Shown here piece by piece: positions 54,624-62,507 of a stretch of DNA of 64,000 nt. This DNA is from Planktothrix rubescens CCAP 1459/22 (GTDB taxonomy: Bacteria > Cyanobacteriota > Cyanobacteriia > Cyanobacteriales > Microcoleaceae): positions 3,550,001 to 3,614,000 of the forward strand of contig LR882958.1 of the NCBI GenBank assembly GCA_904830895.1. Reading direction: 5' to 3'. Made by a program: the position numbers and the translations under genes. The notes below the pieces were generated by a model, which had not been told where the DNA came from, did no database searches, and saw only the letters and a list, made by a program, of their open reading frames with translations. Within the stretch, counting starts at the first letter, position 1. Every line of letters begins with the position of its first letter.

Positions 54624-56390
54624 TTATTCGGCAATTTTGAGTTCATACAAATTCCAAAATCCTCCCCCTAATGGTGTGTATTCAACGCCTTCAACCCGAT
54701 CTCGGATGGCTTCAAAGGCGAGGGGATTTACCATATATAATAGGGGCAATTCTTCGGAAATAATTTTTTGGGCTTTTCCATAGAGTTCTTTACGTTTTTT
54801 CGGATCAAATTCCTGGGAAGCCTTCACAAATAAATCATCTATTTGTTGTTCCCAATCGGAAACTTGCCAATCGGTAATCCCGGTTTCTCCGGGTTGGGGC
54901 CCCTGATTAAATGTGTGTAACCGTCCCTGCACTGACCAAATATTATAACCCCCGTGAGGTTCAATTCCTCCTCCACTGAATCCCCCTAAATAGGCATCCC
55001 AATTCCGAGAACTGGAAAGACGTTCGACTAAGGTATTAAAGCTGAGAAATAATAAATCAACTTGAATCCCTATTTTACCCAGGTCTTGGTTAATTTGGGT
55101 AGCCATTTGTTCCCGAATTTTTTTCCCAGCACTGGTTAAGAGGGTAAAACGAACCTGATTACCTTCACTATCAATTAACTGATCTTTATCATTATACTTA
55201 AACCCCGCATCAATTAGCATTTGTCTAGCTTTTTCGGGATTGTGTGTATAGGTTTTTAATCCTGCTTCTGGGGATAGATAAAAGGGGCTTTGGACTGGAA
55301 TGGGAGAATGTTGCAGTTCTCCTAATCCTAAATAGAGATTATTTTTCATCACTTCCCGATTAATGGCATAATAAACCGCCTGTCGGAAGGCTTTATTATT
55401 AAACCATTTAGACTTAATTGGATCAACAAAGGGTTTCCCTTGAGCATTTTTTCCCCGATTCATATTCAATGACATGAACACGGTTCCCATATCGGGGCCA
55501 GAATTATAAATAGTATATTTCCCTCGTTTTTCTTCGGGTTTTAATAAGGGAAATGTTTCCGTTTGTATGGTTAAAGTATCTAAGGAACCGGAACGAAAAT
55601 CCAATAATTGAGTATCGGTACTTTCAATAATTTGCCAGACAATTTCTTCAATATAGGGTTGGGGATTTCCCTGTTCGTCTTTTCGCCAATAATAGGGATT
55701 TCTTTCTAAAATTACCCGTTGATAAGGAGTATAACTTTTGATCCGATATTGACCATTACCAACAATATCTTGAGGGTTGGTATCGGTTCCCCAAGTAGTT
55801 AAAAATTTGGGGTTTCCCTCACTATCTGTTTCGGTAATTGAATCTTTTAAAATGTGGGCTGGTAAAATACTTAATCCGGCTACATATTGTAAAAAAGGTG
55901 CAAAGGGTTCAGCAACGGCAAACTCCACCCGACGATTATCTAATTTTTTGACCGTGGGAAAGCTGCGACTTTTTCCCACTCGTAAAATATCTTTAAAACT
56001 GCTGGGAATTTTATCGTTTAAATAAATATCGTTATAGGTAAAAATAATATCATCGACGGTTAAGGGTTTTCCATCTGACCACTTCAACCCGTCTTTTAAA
56101 GTAATAATAATTTTTTGTTTATCATCAGAAATTTCCCACCCTTGGGCTAACCCCGATTTCGGCATTAATTCTCCGGTTACGGGGTCGTCCTGAATTAACG
56201 GGTCATACAAATAACCAAAGACGGTATAGGCCGATTGACTCAAGGGCGGATTAAAGGTGGCTGGGCCGCTGGGCGTGGCGACCACCAACCGAGACGGAAT
56301 TTGGGATTGAGCGGTACTACAGGCACTCATAACCAGGGCTAAGAGGATGAATAAAGTCTTTTGGAACCAATAAGGTTTGAATAGAATCAT
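54624..56390 (-). CDS. Peptide/nickel-type ABC transporter substrate-binding lipoprotein
   Basis: 588 residues, SBP family 5. The lipobox VMSAC gives a lipidated C24 after a hydrophobic signal. Conserved family motifs are SGPATFNPPLSQSAYTVFGY, LYDPLIQDDPVTGEL, ITLKDGLKWSDGKPLTVDDI and FRQAVYYAINREVM. Such proteins deliver oligopeptides or, in some subgroups, nickel; the adjacency to larB, a nickel-cofactor gene, makes nickel an attractive but unproven ligand. Permease and ATPase genes are absent here, which is common in cyanobacteria. Confidence 0.9.
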   Translation of the reverse strand: MILFKPYWFQKTLFILLALVMSACSTAQSQIPSRLVVATPSGPATFNPPLSQSAYTVFGYLYDPLIQDDPVTGELMPKSGLAQGWEISDDKQKIIITLKDGLKWSDGKPLTVDDIIFTYNDIYLNDKIPSSFKDILRVGKSRSFPTVKKLDNRRVEFAVAEPFAPFLQYVAGLSILPAHILKDSITETDSEGNPKFLTTWGTDTNPQDIVGNGQYRIKSYTPYQRVILERNPYYWRKDEQGNPQPYIEEIVWQIIESTDTQLLDFRSGSLDTLTIQTETFPLLKPEEKRGKYTIYNSGPDMGTVFMSLNMNRGKNAQGKPFVDPIKSKWFNNKAFRQAVYYAINREVMKNNLYLGLGELQHSPIPVQSPFYLSPEAGLKTYTHNPEKARQMLIDAGFKYNDKDQLIDSEGNQVRFTLLTSAGKKIREQMATQINQDLGKIGIQVDLLFLSFNTLVERLSSSRNWDAYLGGFSGGGIEPHGGYNIWSVQGRLHTFNQGPQPGETGITDWQVSDWEQQIDDLFVKASQEFDPKKRKELYGKAQKIISEELPLLYMVNPLAFEAIRDRVEGVEYTPLGGGFWNLYELKIAE

Positions 56391-56504
56391 GTTACAAAAA
56401 CTAGCTAATTTCTATAGCAATCTTAAATCATTCTGTTTAAAAGCTTAGTATGCCTAAAATCGCCTCCACCTCCTGTCCCCTGCTATAACGGGTGAATTCT
56501 ATAG

Positions 56505-56614
56505 TAGGACTTACGCATGGGGCCGAGAAACCGGGTTTTTTAGAACATAAGTGGGTTACAACGCAGTATTTTCGTAAAAAAACCCGGTTTCTTTGGCTGG
56601 GTGCGTAAGTCCTG
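56505..56614. mobile_element. Palindromic MITE-like element with TATAG duplication
   Basis: TAGGACTTACGCA (56505-56517) and TGCGTAAGTCCTG (56602-56614) are terminal inverted repeats with 12 of 13 matching. An inner pair, GAGAAACCGGGTTTTTT and AAAAAACCCGGTTTCTT, makes the element nearly self-complementary. TATAG flanks it on both sides (56500-56504 and 56615-56619). A 43-bp half copy lies at 63246-63288. Confidence 0.8.
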
Positions 56615-56640
56615 TATAGAAAATTTTGGTAATTTATGCA

Positions 56641-56655
56641 CGATAATGATTATCA
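56641..56655. promoter_or_regulatory. Zur-type operator 1
   Basis: CGATAATGATTATCA matches the 7-1-7 palindrome TGATAATNATTATCA, which I recall as the cyanobacterial Zur box, at 14 of 15 positions. It ends 9 bp before ATG 56665, so repression would block the promoter or initiation. Fur boxes are similar; gene content argues for Zur. Confidence 0.8.
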
Positions 56656-56664
56656 TTATATTCT

Positions 56665-57447
56665 ATGAATCAACCTGTAATCATGGCCGTAGCGGGCCGG
56701 GCCGGAGTCGGCAAAACCACCTGGATTCGACAGCAAATAGCGACAGAATCCTTGCCAGTATTATATTTCAGCCCCGGAACAGGCTCAGTCCCCATAGACC
56801 AAACCTGTATCTCTGCTGAATTTCCCCAAGTGAAAACCCTAAGTGACGCCCAAAAATCCTTACTCACCAAACACTTAATAGATGGTGGCGTAGCCTACAT
56901 TGAATTGGGGTATTACCTGCAACTTGATGCCCTCAACAGCTTGCTAGAGGCTTTTCCCAGTCGCCGCGTCTGCATAGTACCGCCGAATACAAAAGACAGC
57001 GAGTGGCAAAATTGGGCCGATGAAACTGTCGAGGGAGTATCAATCAATCAGCAAGGGGAACAACTATCAATTTGGCGATTACCCCTGCAAGGAAATGTCA
57101 TTGACCCCGGAAGTCTCGATGTTTTTTGGTATCAAGAAATGACCGAAGGAGCCTATGGCAAAATTCACAGAGCCAAAGGCATTTTTGACATCGCTGATGG
57201 GCGCTCTTTTTACTTAGATTTCGTTGCTGAACTTGCAGAAACCAAATATGAAGAATTGAATCTCCCCCTCTGGCTAGAAGGCAAACCCCAACGCTTCAGC
57301 GGGATCGAAATTATCGGCGAAAACTTAGATGAAACCTCATTGCTGCAAACTTTAGAAGACTCCTGTTTGTCAGAAGCAGTAATCTTATATTACCAGCAAC
57401 AAGTTAAAGATTCAATGTCATTATCAGCAGAGGAAGAAACAACATGA
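56665..57447 (+). CDS. Reduced COG0523/CobW-like P-loop protein
   Basis: 260 residues. Walker A is VAGRAGVGKTTWIRQQIA. The middle is shorter than in COG0523 GTPases and lacks the CxCC metal motif and the NEFG segment. The C-terminal ~95 residues (IHRAKGIFDIADGRSFYLDF ... EIIGENLDETSLLQTLEDS) fit the CobW C-terminal domain. COG0523 proteins deliver zinc or other metals to client enzymes; this reduced form may be a partner or regulator. There is no Shine-Dalgarno before ATG 56665, which lies directly behind the operator; ATG 56683 (MAVAGRAGVG) is an alternative. Its end overlaps the phosphoesterase start by 4 bp. Confidence 0.75.
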   Translation: MNQPVIMAVAGRAGVGKTTWIRQQIATESLPVLYFSPGTGSVPIDQTCISAEFPQVKTLSDAQKSLLTKHLIDGGVAYIELGYYLQLDALNSLLEAFPSRRVCIVPPNTKDSEWQNWADETVEGVSINQQGEQLSIWRLPLQGNVIDPGSLDVFWYQEMTEGAYGKIHRAKGIFDIADGRSFYLDFVAELAETKYEELNLPLWLEGKPQRFSGIEIIGENLDETSLLQTLEDSCLSEAVILYYQQQVKDSMSLSAEEETT

Positions 57448-58259
57448 AAATTGCAGTTATGTCTTGCATTCATGGTAACTATGAAGCCTTGAATGCAGTT
57501 TTGACAGATATTGACCAACAGAAAGCTGATAGCATATTTTGTCTGGGAGATTTAGTTGGTTATGGCCCCCATCCTCACGCAGTTGTTGAGCAAATTCGCT
57601 CCTTAGATATTCCCACTTGTGCGGGATGTTGGGATGAAGATATTGTCGAAGGCTTAAACTCCTGTGAATGTAGTTATCCCTCAGTGTTAGCAGAAAAACG
57701 GGGCCAATTAGCTCACGAATGGACTAACCAGAATATCTACCCTGAAACGCGGGAATATTTAGCACAATTGCCCCATAGTTTAAAGAAAAATAACCTTTGT
57801 TTTGTTCATGGTAGCCCCCATACAGCCCATGAGTATTTATTGCCCGAATTAGATGCTTTCATCGCCTTAGAAAGAGTCTTATCTACTGGTGCTGATGTAC
57901 TATTTTGCGGTCACACTCATGTGCCTTATGTCCGCACTTTAGATAGCGGTCAATTGCAGGTAAAAGTAACCGATGCTGACGGAAAAATAGATAATGTTTT
58001 GAGTTTTAATGCGCCTGTTTTAAAGATTGTTAATGTCGGTTCGGTTGGAGAACCCCGACATGGAAGACCAAATGCTACTTACGTTATTTACGATGAAGAT
58101 ACACAAAATGTGACATTAAGAGAGGTTGAATATGATTATCAAAAAACCTGTGCTGCGATTATCGAAAAAGGTTTACCTCCTATTTTTGCATGGCGTTTAG
58201 CCAGGGGTTTAGAGTTTGCAGAAAGAGCCGACGATCCTACTCATGTTTGTGCAAGATAG
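57444..58259 (+). CDS. Calcineurin-like phosphoesterase with Cys-substituted metal site
   Basis: 271 residues. The metallophosphoesterase fold is clear: motif I MKIAVMSCIHGNYEALNAVL, motif II FCLGDLVGYGPHP, motif III region CAGCWDEDIVE, motif IV FVHGSPHTA, motif V LFCGHTHVPYV. Two substitutions stand out. Motif I has Cys where the bridging-site Asp of SDIHGN is expected, and motif III has GCWDE where GNHD is expected; further Cys lie in NSCECSY. The site could bind a thiophilic metal such as zinc. Start overlaps the previous gene (ATGA), so they are translationally coupled under Zur operator 1. Substrate unknown. Confidence 0.88.
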   Translation: MKIAVMSCIHGNYEALNAVLTDIDQQKADSIFCLGDLVGYGPHPHAVVEQIRSLDIPTCAGCWDEDIVEGLNSCECSYPSVLAEKRGQLAHEWTNQNIYPETREYLAQLPHSLKKNNLCFVHGSPHTAHEYLLPELDAFIALERVLSTGADVLFCGHTHVPYVRTLDSGQLQVKVTDADGKIDNVLSFNAPVLKIVNVGSVGEPRHGRPNATYVIYDEDTQNVTLREVEYDYQKTCAAIIEKGLPPIFAWRLARGLEFAERADDPTHVCAR

Positions 58260-58385
58260 GTAATGGGTAATGGGTAATGGGTAATGGGTAATGGGTAATG
58301 GGTAATGGGTAATACTTCGACTTCGCTCAGTAACAGGGTAATGGGTAATGGGTAATGGGTAATGGGTAATAGGTAATTGATAATG
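58259..58385. repeat. Longest GGGTAAT heptamer array
   Basis: About seven GGGTAAT copies, the spacer ACTTCGACTTCGCTCAGTAA, then at least five more copies with drift to GGCTAAT. The array separates the two phosphoesterase-like genes and begins in the stop codon of the first. Confidence 0.9.
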
Positions 58386-58402
58386 GCTAATGGCTAAACT
58401 TG

Positions 58403-58463
58403 TAGGGTGCGTCAGACCTAAGTTTCTTGCTATAAACTTGCGTTTTGCTACTAACGCACCCTA
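58403..58463. repeat. TAGGGTGCGT ... ACGCACCCTA inverted repeat
   Basis: Perfect 10-bp terminal repeats at 58403-58412 and 58454-58463 bound a 61-bp palindromic element. A TTG start at 58445 for the next gene would lie inside it, which favours the later ATG. Confidence 0.8.
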
Positions 58464-58498
58464 ATAATACTACAAATTTCACTAAAAAGCAAATCGAA

Positions 58499-59230
58499 AT
58501 GTGGGCAATTTTAAGCGGAATTGAAGGAAATCTAAAAGCTTACGAAGCTGTACTTGATGATATTAAGCGGCAACGAGTTAGAGTCGAACAACTGTATATT
58601 CTTGGTGACTTAGTTGGGATTAATCCCGACTGCGACAAATTAGTAGAGCGTTTACAAAAACCGCGTCAAGGTGAGTTATTCCCTCAAGTTTGTACGGGAT
58701 GGTGGGAGGAACAATGCTTCATTTTACACGCTATTGGTGCTACTAGCGAACCGACTGAGTTAATTGAGCAATATGATCAAAATACAGTTAAGTTACTTTG
58801 GGATTCTGTCTCACGCAAATCTGTAGAATGGCTGAGGTCTTTGAATTTTGGTTTTCACGAACTTGACTGCTTGTTAATTCATGGTAGTACGGCCGGTGCG
58901 GCGGATAAATTAACTCCAGAAACCCCGGCTTTTGTGATGCTAGATCGCCTAATTCGCGCTGATGTGAATAACTTGTTTTGTGGTCGATCTGGTTTAACTT
59001 TCCAGTATCAATTACAAGGGGGTTCGATTAATAATACTGTGCAAACTCTTGATTCTCAAAACTCTCCTCAAACTGTTACTGTCACGGCACGTCAAGTTAT
59101 TGGAGTTGGTAATGTTGGTCGCAAACCCGGAGTTGCAACCTACACTTTATATAATCCTGAGTGCGATCGCGTTCAATTTAAGACAGTGCATTATGGAGCA
59201 AAAAAGGGCTTTCAATTATCAGCCCTGTAA
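58499..59230 (+). CDS. Degenerate calcineurin-like phosphoesterase paralogue
   Basis: 243 residues from ATG 58499. It aligns along its length with the preceding gene: MWAILSGIEGNLKAYEAVLD, LYILGDLVGINPDCDKLVER, CTGWWEEQCF, LLIHGSTAGAADKLTPETPA, LFCGRSGLTFQYQ. Almost all metal ligands are lost: motif I SDIHGN reads SGIEGN, GNHD reads GWWEE and GHTH reads GRSG; only GDLVG and HGS remain. It is therefore probably not a conventional phosphatase and may be a binding or regulatory partner of its neighbour. Same strand, separated by repeat arrays; followed 22 bp later by Zur operator 2. Confidence 0.75.
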   Translation: MWAILSGIEGNLKAYEAVLDDIKRQRVRVEQLYILGDLVGINPDCDKLVERLQKPRQGELFPQVCTGWWEEQCFILHAIGATSEPTELIEQYDQNTVKLLWDSVSRKSVEWLRSLNFGFHELDCLLIHGSTAGAADKLTPETPAFVMLDRLIRADVNNLFCGRSGLTFQYQLQGGSINNTVQTLDSQNSPQTVTVTARQVIGVGNVGRKPGVATYTLYNPECDRVQFKTVHYGAKKGFQLSAL

Positions 59231-59252
59231 GTATTTCCCGATCGTGTTAAAA

Positions 59253-59267
59253 TGATAATGATTATCA
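59253..59267. promoter_or_regulatory. Zur-type operator 2 (perfect palindrome)
   Basis: TGATAATGATTATCA matches the 7-1-7 consensus at every position. It ends directly before an ATG at 59268 and 12 bp before the ATG at 59280, which supports the later one as the thrS start. Confidence 0.85.
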
Positions 59268-59279
59268 ATGCTAAAATTT

Positions 59280-61151
59280 ATGGTCAGATCGCCAGCCCAG
59301 TCACAAACCGCTCTCAGCCAGATCCCAAAAGACCCCCAAGCCTTGCAGCGCCTTCGCCACACCAGTGCTCACATTTTGGCAATGGCAGTGCAAACTCTGT
59401 TTCCAGAGACAAAAGTGACGATCGGGCCAACTACAGATAACGGATTTTACTACGACTTTGATAGAAAACAACCATTTACTCCCGAAGATTTGAGCAAAAT
59501 TGAGGCAGAAATGCGGCGGATTATTCAAGCTAATCTGCCCGTAATTTGCGAAGTTGTAGAGCGCGAACAAATTAGGGATGAAATAGCACAATTAGGGGAA
59601 CCTTACAAACTAGAAATTCTCAACAGCATCCCAGAAGGGGAGACAATTACTCGTTACTTTATTGGCAGTCCCGATGCGGGAAAATTGTCAGATGATCCGA
59701 TAAATTCAGAACCTTCTTTAATTGAGCCAGTTACCCTGCCTCCGAGCAAATATTGGTGGGATTTATGTGCGGGGCCGCACCTTAACTTTACAGGGGAAAT
59801 CAATCCCGATGCTTTGGCTTTAGAAAGTGTAGCTGGAGCTTATTGGCGCGGCGATGAAAAGAAACCAATGTTGCAACGCATCTACGGTACTGCTTGGGAA
59901 ACACCGGAACAATTGCAAGCTTATTTGGAGCAAAAAGCAGCAGCCAAATTGCGCGATCACCGTCAAATAGGTCAAGAGTTAAAACTATTTAGTATTCAAG
60001 AAGATGCTGGCGGCGGTTTAGTATTCTGGCATCCTCGTGGAGCAGCAATTCGCTATGTGATTGAGGATTATTGGAGAAAAGCTCACTTAAATTCTGGTTA
60101 TGAACTGCTTTATACACCGCATTTAGCAAATCTCGATCTCTGGAAAACATCAGGTCACTTTGACTTCTATAAAGAGAATATGTTCGACTCGATGGATGTT
60201 GAACAACAGGCTTATCAAATTAAGCCGATGAACTGCCCGTTTCACGTTTTGACTTATAAGCATGAACTCCATTCTTATCGAGAATTGCCCCTGAGATGGG
60301 CGGAATTAGGGACTGTTTACCGTTACGAGCGATCGGGAGTTTTGCACGGTTTGATGCGGGTTCGCGGATTTACTCAAGATGATGCTCATATTTTCTGTTT
60401 GCCAGACCAAATTGCTGATGAAATTCTGGGAGTTTTGAATCTAACAGAGCAAATTTTATCGGACTTTGGCTTTAAGAATTATGAGGTGAATTTGTCCACT
60501 CGTCCCCCTAAGTCTGTGGGAACTGATCAGGTTTGGGATTTGGCGACAGCAGCTTTAATTGAAGCTTTGGATGCTAAAGGTTGGGATTATGTTACAGATG
60601 AGGGTGGGGGCGCTTTTTATGGGCCGAAGATTGATATTAAGATTGAAGATGCGATCGGCAGATTGTGGCAATGTTCTACTATTCAGGTAGATTTTAATTT
60701 ACCTGAAAGGTTTGATATGCAATATGTCGCCGCTGACGGAACCAGACAGCGACCAATTATGATTCACCGGGCGATATTTGGTTCCCTAGAGCGTTTCTTT
60801 GGAATTTTGATCGAAAACTATGCCGGGGATTTTCCTCTGTGGTTAGCACCTATACAGGTGCGAATTTTGCCTGTTAGTAATGACCAAACAGAATATGCTA
60901 AGTCTGTTGCTGATTCCTTAAAGAAAGCCGGATTTAGAGTTGAGATCGATTGCAGTTCCGAACGTTTGGGTAAGCAAATTCGCAATGCAGAATTAGAGAA
61001 AATTCCGGTTGTGATTGTAGTAGGAAAAAAAGAAGTAGCAGAACAATCTTTGAGTGTGCGGACAAGGAAACAGGGAGATGTCGGTATGTTAACTATGCCA
61101 GATTTGCAAAGTCGGCTACAGTTAGCTGTTGAGGAAAAAGTGACGATTTAG
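59280..61151 (+). CDS. thrS: Threonyl-tRNA synthetase (zinc-regulated copy)
   Basis: 623 residues from ATG 59280 (MVRSPAQSQTALSQI). The TGS domain is absent, as in other cyanobacterial ThrRS. The editing domain shows RHTSAHILAMAV and DLCAGPHLNFTGE. The class II core includes motif 2 (YRYERSGVLHGLMRVRGFTQ DDAHIFC) and motif 3 (HRAIFGSLERFFGILIENYA). The zinc-ligand Cys in KPMNCPFHV and the final His are retained, so it is not evidently zinc-independent. The C-terminal anticodon-binding domain is complete. The perfect Zur box makes it the counterpart of Zur-controlled ThrS2 copies; a second, constitutive thrS should exist elsewhere. Confidence 0.93.
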   Translation: MVRSPAQSQTALSQIPKDPQALQRLRHTSAHILAMAVQTLFPETKVTIGPTTDNGFYYDFDRKQPFTPEDLSKIEAEMRRIIQANLPVICEVVEREQIRDEIAQLGEPYKLEILNSIPEGETITRYFIGSPDAGKLSDDPINSEPSLIEPVTLPPSKYWWDLCAGPHLNFTGEINPDALALESVAGAYWRGDEKKPMLQRIYGTAWETPEQLQAYLEQKAAAKLRDHRQIGQELKLFSIQEDAGGGLVFWHPRGAAIRYVIEDYWRKAHLNSGYELLYTPHLANLDLWKTSGHFDFYKENMFDSMDVEQQAYQIKPMNCPFHVLTYKHELHSYRELPLRWAELGTVYRYERSGVLHGLMRVRGFTQDDAHIFCLPDQIADEILGVLNLTEQILSDFGFKNYEVNLSTRPPKSVGTDQVWDLATAALIEALDAKGWDYVTDEGGGAFYGPKIDIKIEDAIGRLWQCSTIQVDFNLPERFDMQYVAADGTRQRPIMIHRAIFGSLERFFGILIENYAGDFPLWLAPIQVRILPVSNDQTEYAKSVADSLKKAGFRVEIDCSSERLGKQIRNAELEKIPVVIVVGKKEVAEQSLSVRTRKQGDVGMLTMPDLQSRLQLAVEEKVTI

Positions 61152-61308
61152 GGGAATTTGATTAGCCTTTTAATTGAAATTATTTGATGGGATTTTATTT
61201 GCGATCGCTATTAGTTCCACGAGGATTTGTTGATCGGCGATCGCCCATAAGTCCTGTAAAAATTTTTGTGGGCTAGGACTTGCGCTTCAGGAAACTTTTG
61301 GGGTACAA

Positions 61309-61323
61309 TGAGAATGATTATCA
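61309..61323. promoter_or_regulatory. Zur-type operator 3
   Basis: TGAGAATGATTATCA matches the 7-1-7 consensus at 14 of 15 positions, 91 bp upstream of the COG0523 gene's ATG. It lies in the same spacing class as classical promoter operators. Confidence 0.78.
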
Positions 61324-61414
61324 TATTCAATCAGATGCGATCGTCTGTATCGCAGCTGTCTTTGAGTTATGGGGTGCGGATAGCAACACCTCTACAATTA
61401 ACCAATGAGGAACC

Positions 61415-62455
61415 ATGGCCAATCTCGATGTAGAAACCCCAGATTTTGTATTAAATATTCCCAAAAGAGGAATGCCCGTAACTATAATTACAGGCTTTCT
61501 TGGCAGTGGCAAAACTACCTTGCTCAATCAAATTCTCAAAAATAAGCAAGACTTAAAAATTGCAGTTTTAGTTAATGAATTTGGGGATATTAACATTGAT
61601 TCTCAATTACTTATTTCTACCGACGATGACATGGTAGAATTGAGTAACGGCTGTATTTGCTGCACAATTAATGATGGATTGCTTGATGCAGTTTACAGAG
61701 TCTTAGAGCGAGAAGACCGCATTGATTATATGGTGATTGAAACCACTGGAGTTGCCGATCCCCTACCGATTATTTTAACATTTGTCGGTACGGAGTTGCG
61801 GGAATTGACTAACTTAGATTCTGTTCTCACAGTCATTGATGCTGAAGCCTTTACTCCCGAACATTTCGACAGTGAAGCCGCTTTTAAACAAATAGTATTT
61901 GGCGATATTATTCTGCTCAACAAAACTGATTTGGCTACCCCAGAAAAAGTCAAAGAATTAGAAGATTATATTCGCACAGTCAAAGATGGGGCGAGGATTC
62001 TGCACTCTGAACATGGTGAAGTTCCTTTACCGTTAATTTTGGGGTTAGGATTAGCAGAAATAGATCTTTATATTAACAGATTGAATGAGGATAAACATGA
62101 CCACAAGCATGACCACAAACATGACCACGAACATGATCACAAACATGAACATCATCACTCCAAACACTTAGAAAATGATGGATTTATTTCGTTTTCTTTC
62201 CAAAGCGATCGCCCTTTTTCCATTAATAAATTCCAAGAATTTTTAACGGAGAAGTTGCCTAACGATGTATTTAGAGCTAAAGGCATTCTCTGGTTTGTTG
62301 AAAGCGATTTACGACATCTATTTCAACTCAGTGGAAAACGATTTAGCTTGGATGCTGACGAATGGGGTAAATCCCCCAGTAATCAGATAGTCTTCATCGG
62401 TCGTAACTTAGATTTGGCAAAATTACAGCAACAAATTGCTGAATGTATTGCTTAA
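61415..62455 (+). CDS. COG0523 zinc-metallochaperone GTPase with His-rich loop
   Basis: 346 residues. Walker A is ITGFLGSGKTTLLNQILK; NEFGDINID and the CxCC metal motif in LSNGCICCTINDGLLD follow. G-domain motifs ETTGVADPLP and LLNKTDLATPEK are intact. A zinc-binding His/Asp run lies at ~227-248 (DKHDHKHDHKHDHEHDHKHE), followed by the CobW C-terminal domain (GILWFVESDLRHLFQLSGKR). Members of this subfamily use GTP to insert zinc into client enzymes under starvation. It is behind Zur operator 3 and 52 bp before folE, its probable operon partner and possible client. Confidence 0.93.
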   Translation: MANLDVETPDFVLNIPKRGMPVTIITGFLGSGKTTLLNQILKNKQDLKIAVLVNEFGDINIDSQLLISTDDDMVELSNGCICCTINDGLLDAVYRVLEREDRIDYMVIETTGVADPLPIILTFVGTELRELTNLDSVLTVIDAEAFTPEHFDSEAAFKQIVFGDIILLNKTDLATPEKVKELEDYIRTVKDGARILHSEHGEVPLPLILGLGLAEIDLYINRLNEDKHDHKHDHKHDHEHDHKHEHHHSKHLENDGFISFSFQSDRPFSINKFQEFLTEKLPNDVFRAKGILWFVESDLRHLFQLSGKRFSLDADEWGKSPSNQIVFIGRNLDLAKLQQQIAECIA

Positions 62456-62507
62456 AAAATAATCTCCAAAAAACAAACACACCCGAACTACTTTCACGGA
62501 AACAACC

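Noticed and set aside
58259-58385. Heptamer arrays considered as CRISPR repeats
   Set aside because: The period is 7 bp with no unique spacers and no cas genes nearby.
59268-59279. ATG 59268 as the thrS start
   Set aside because: It abuts the Zur operator directly; the ATG four codons later leaves room for a leader, although leaderless translation cannot be excluded.
61240-61290. CATAAGTCCTG ... AGGACTTGCGC as another copy of the palindromic element
   Set aside because: Only the short AGGACTT core is shared and the inner palindrome is missing.
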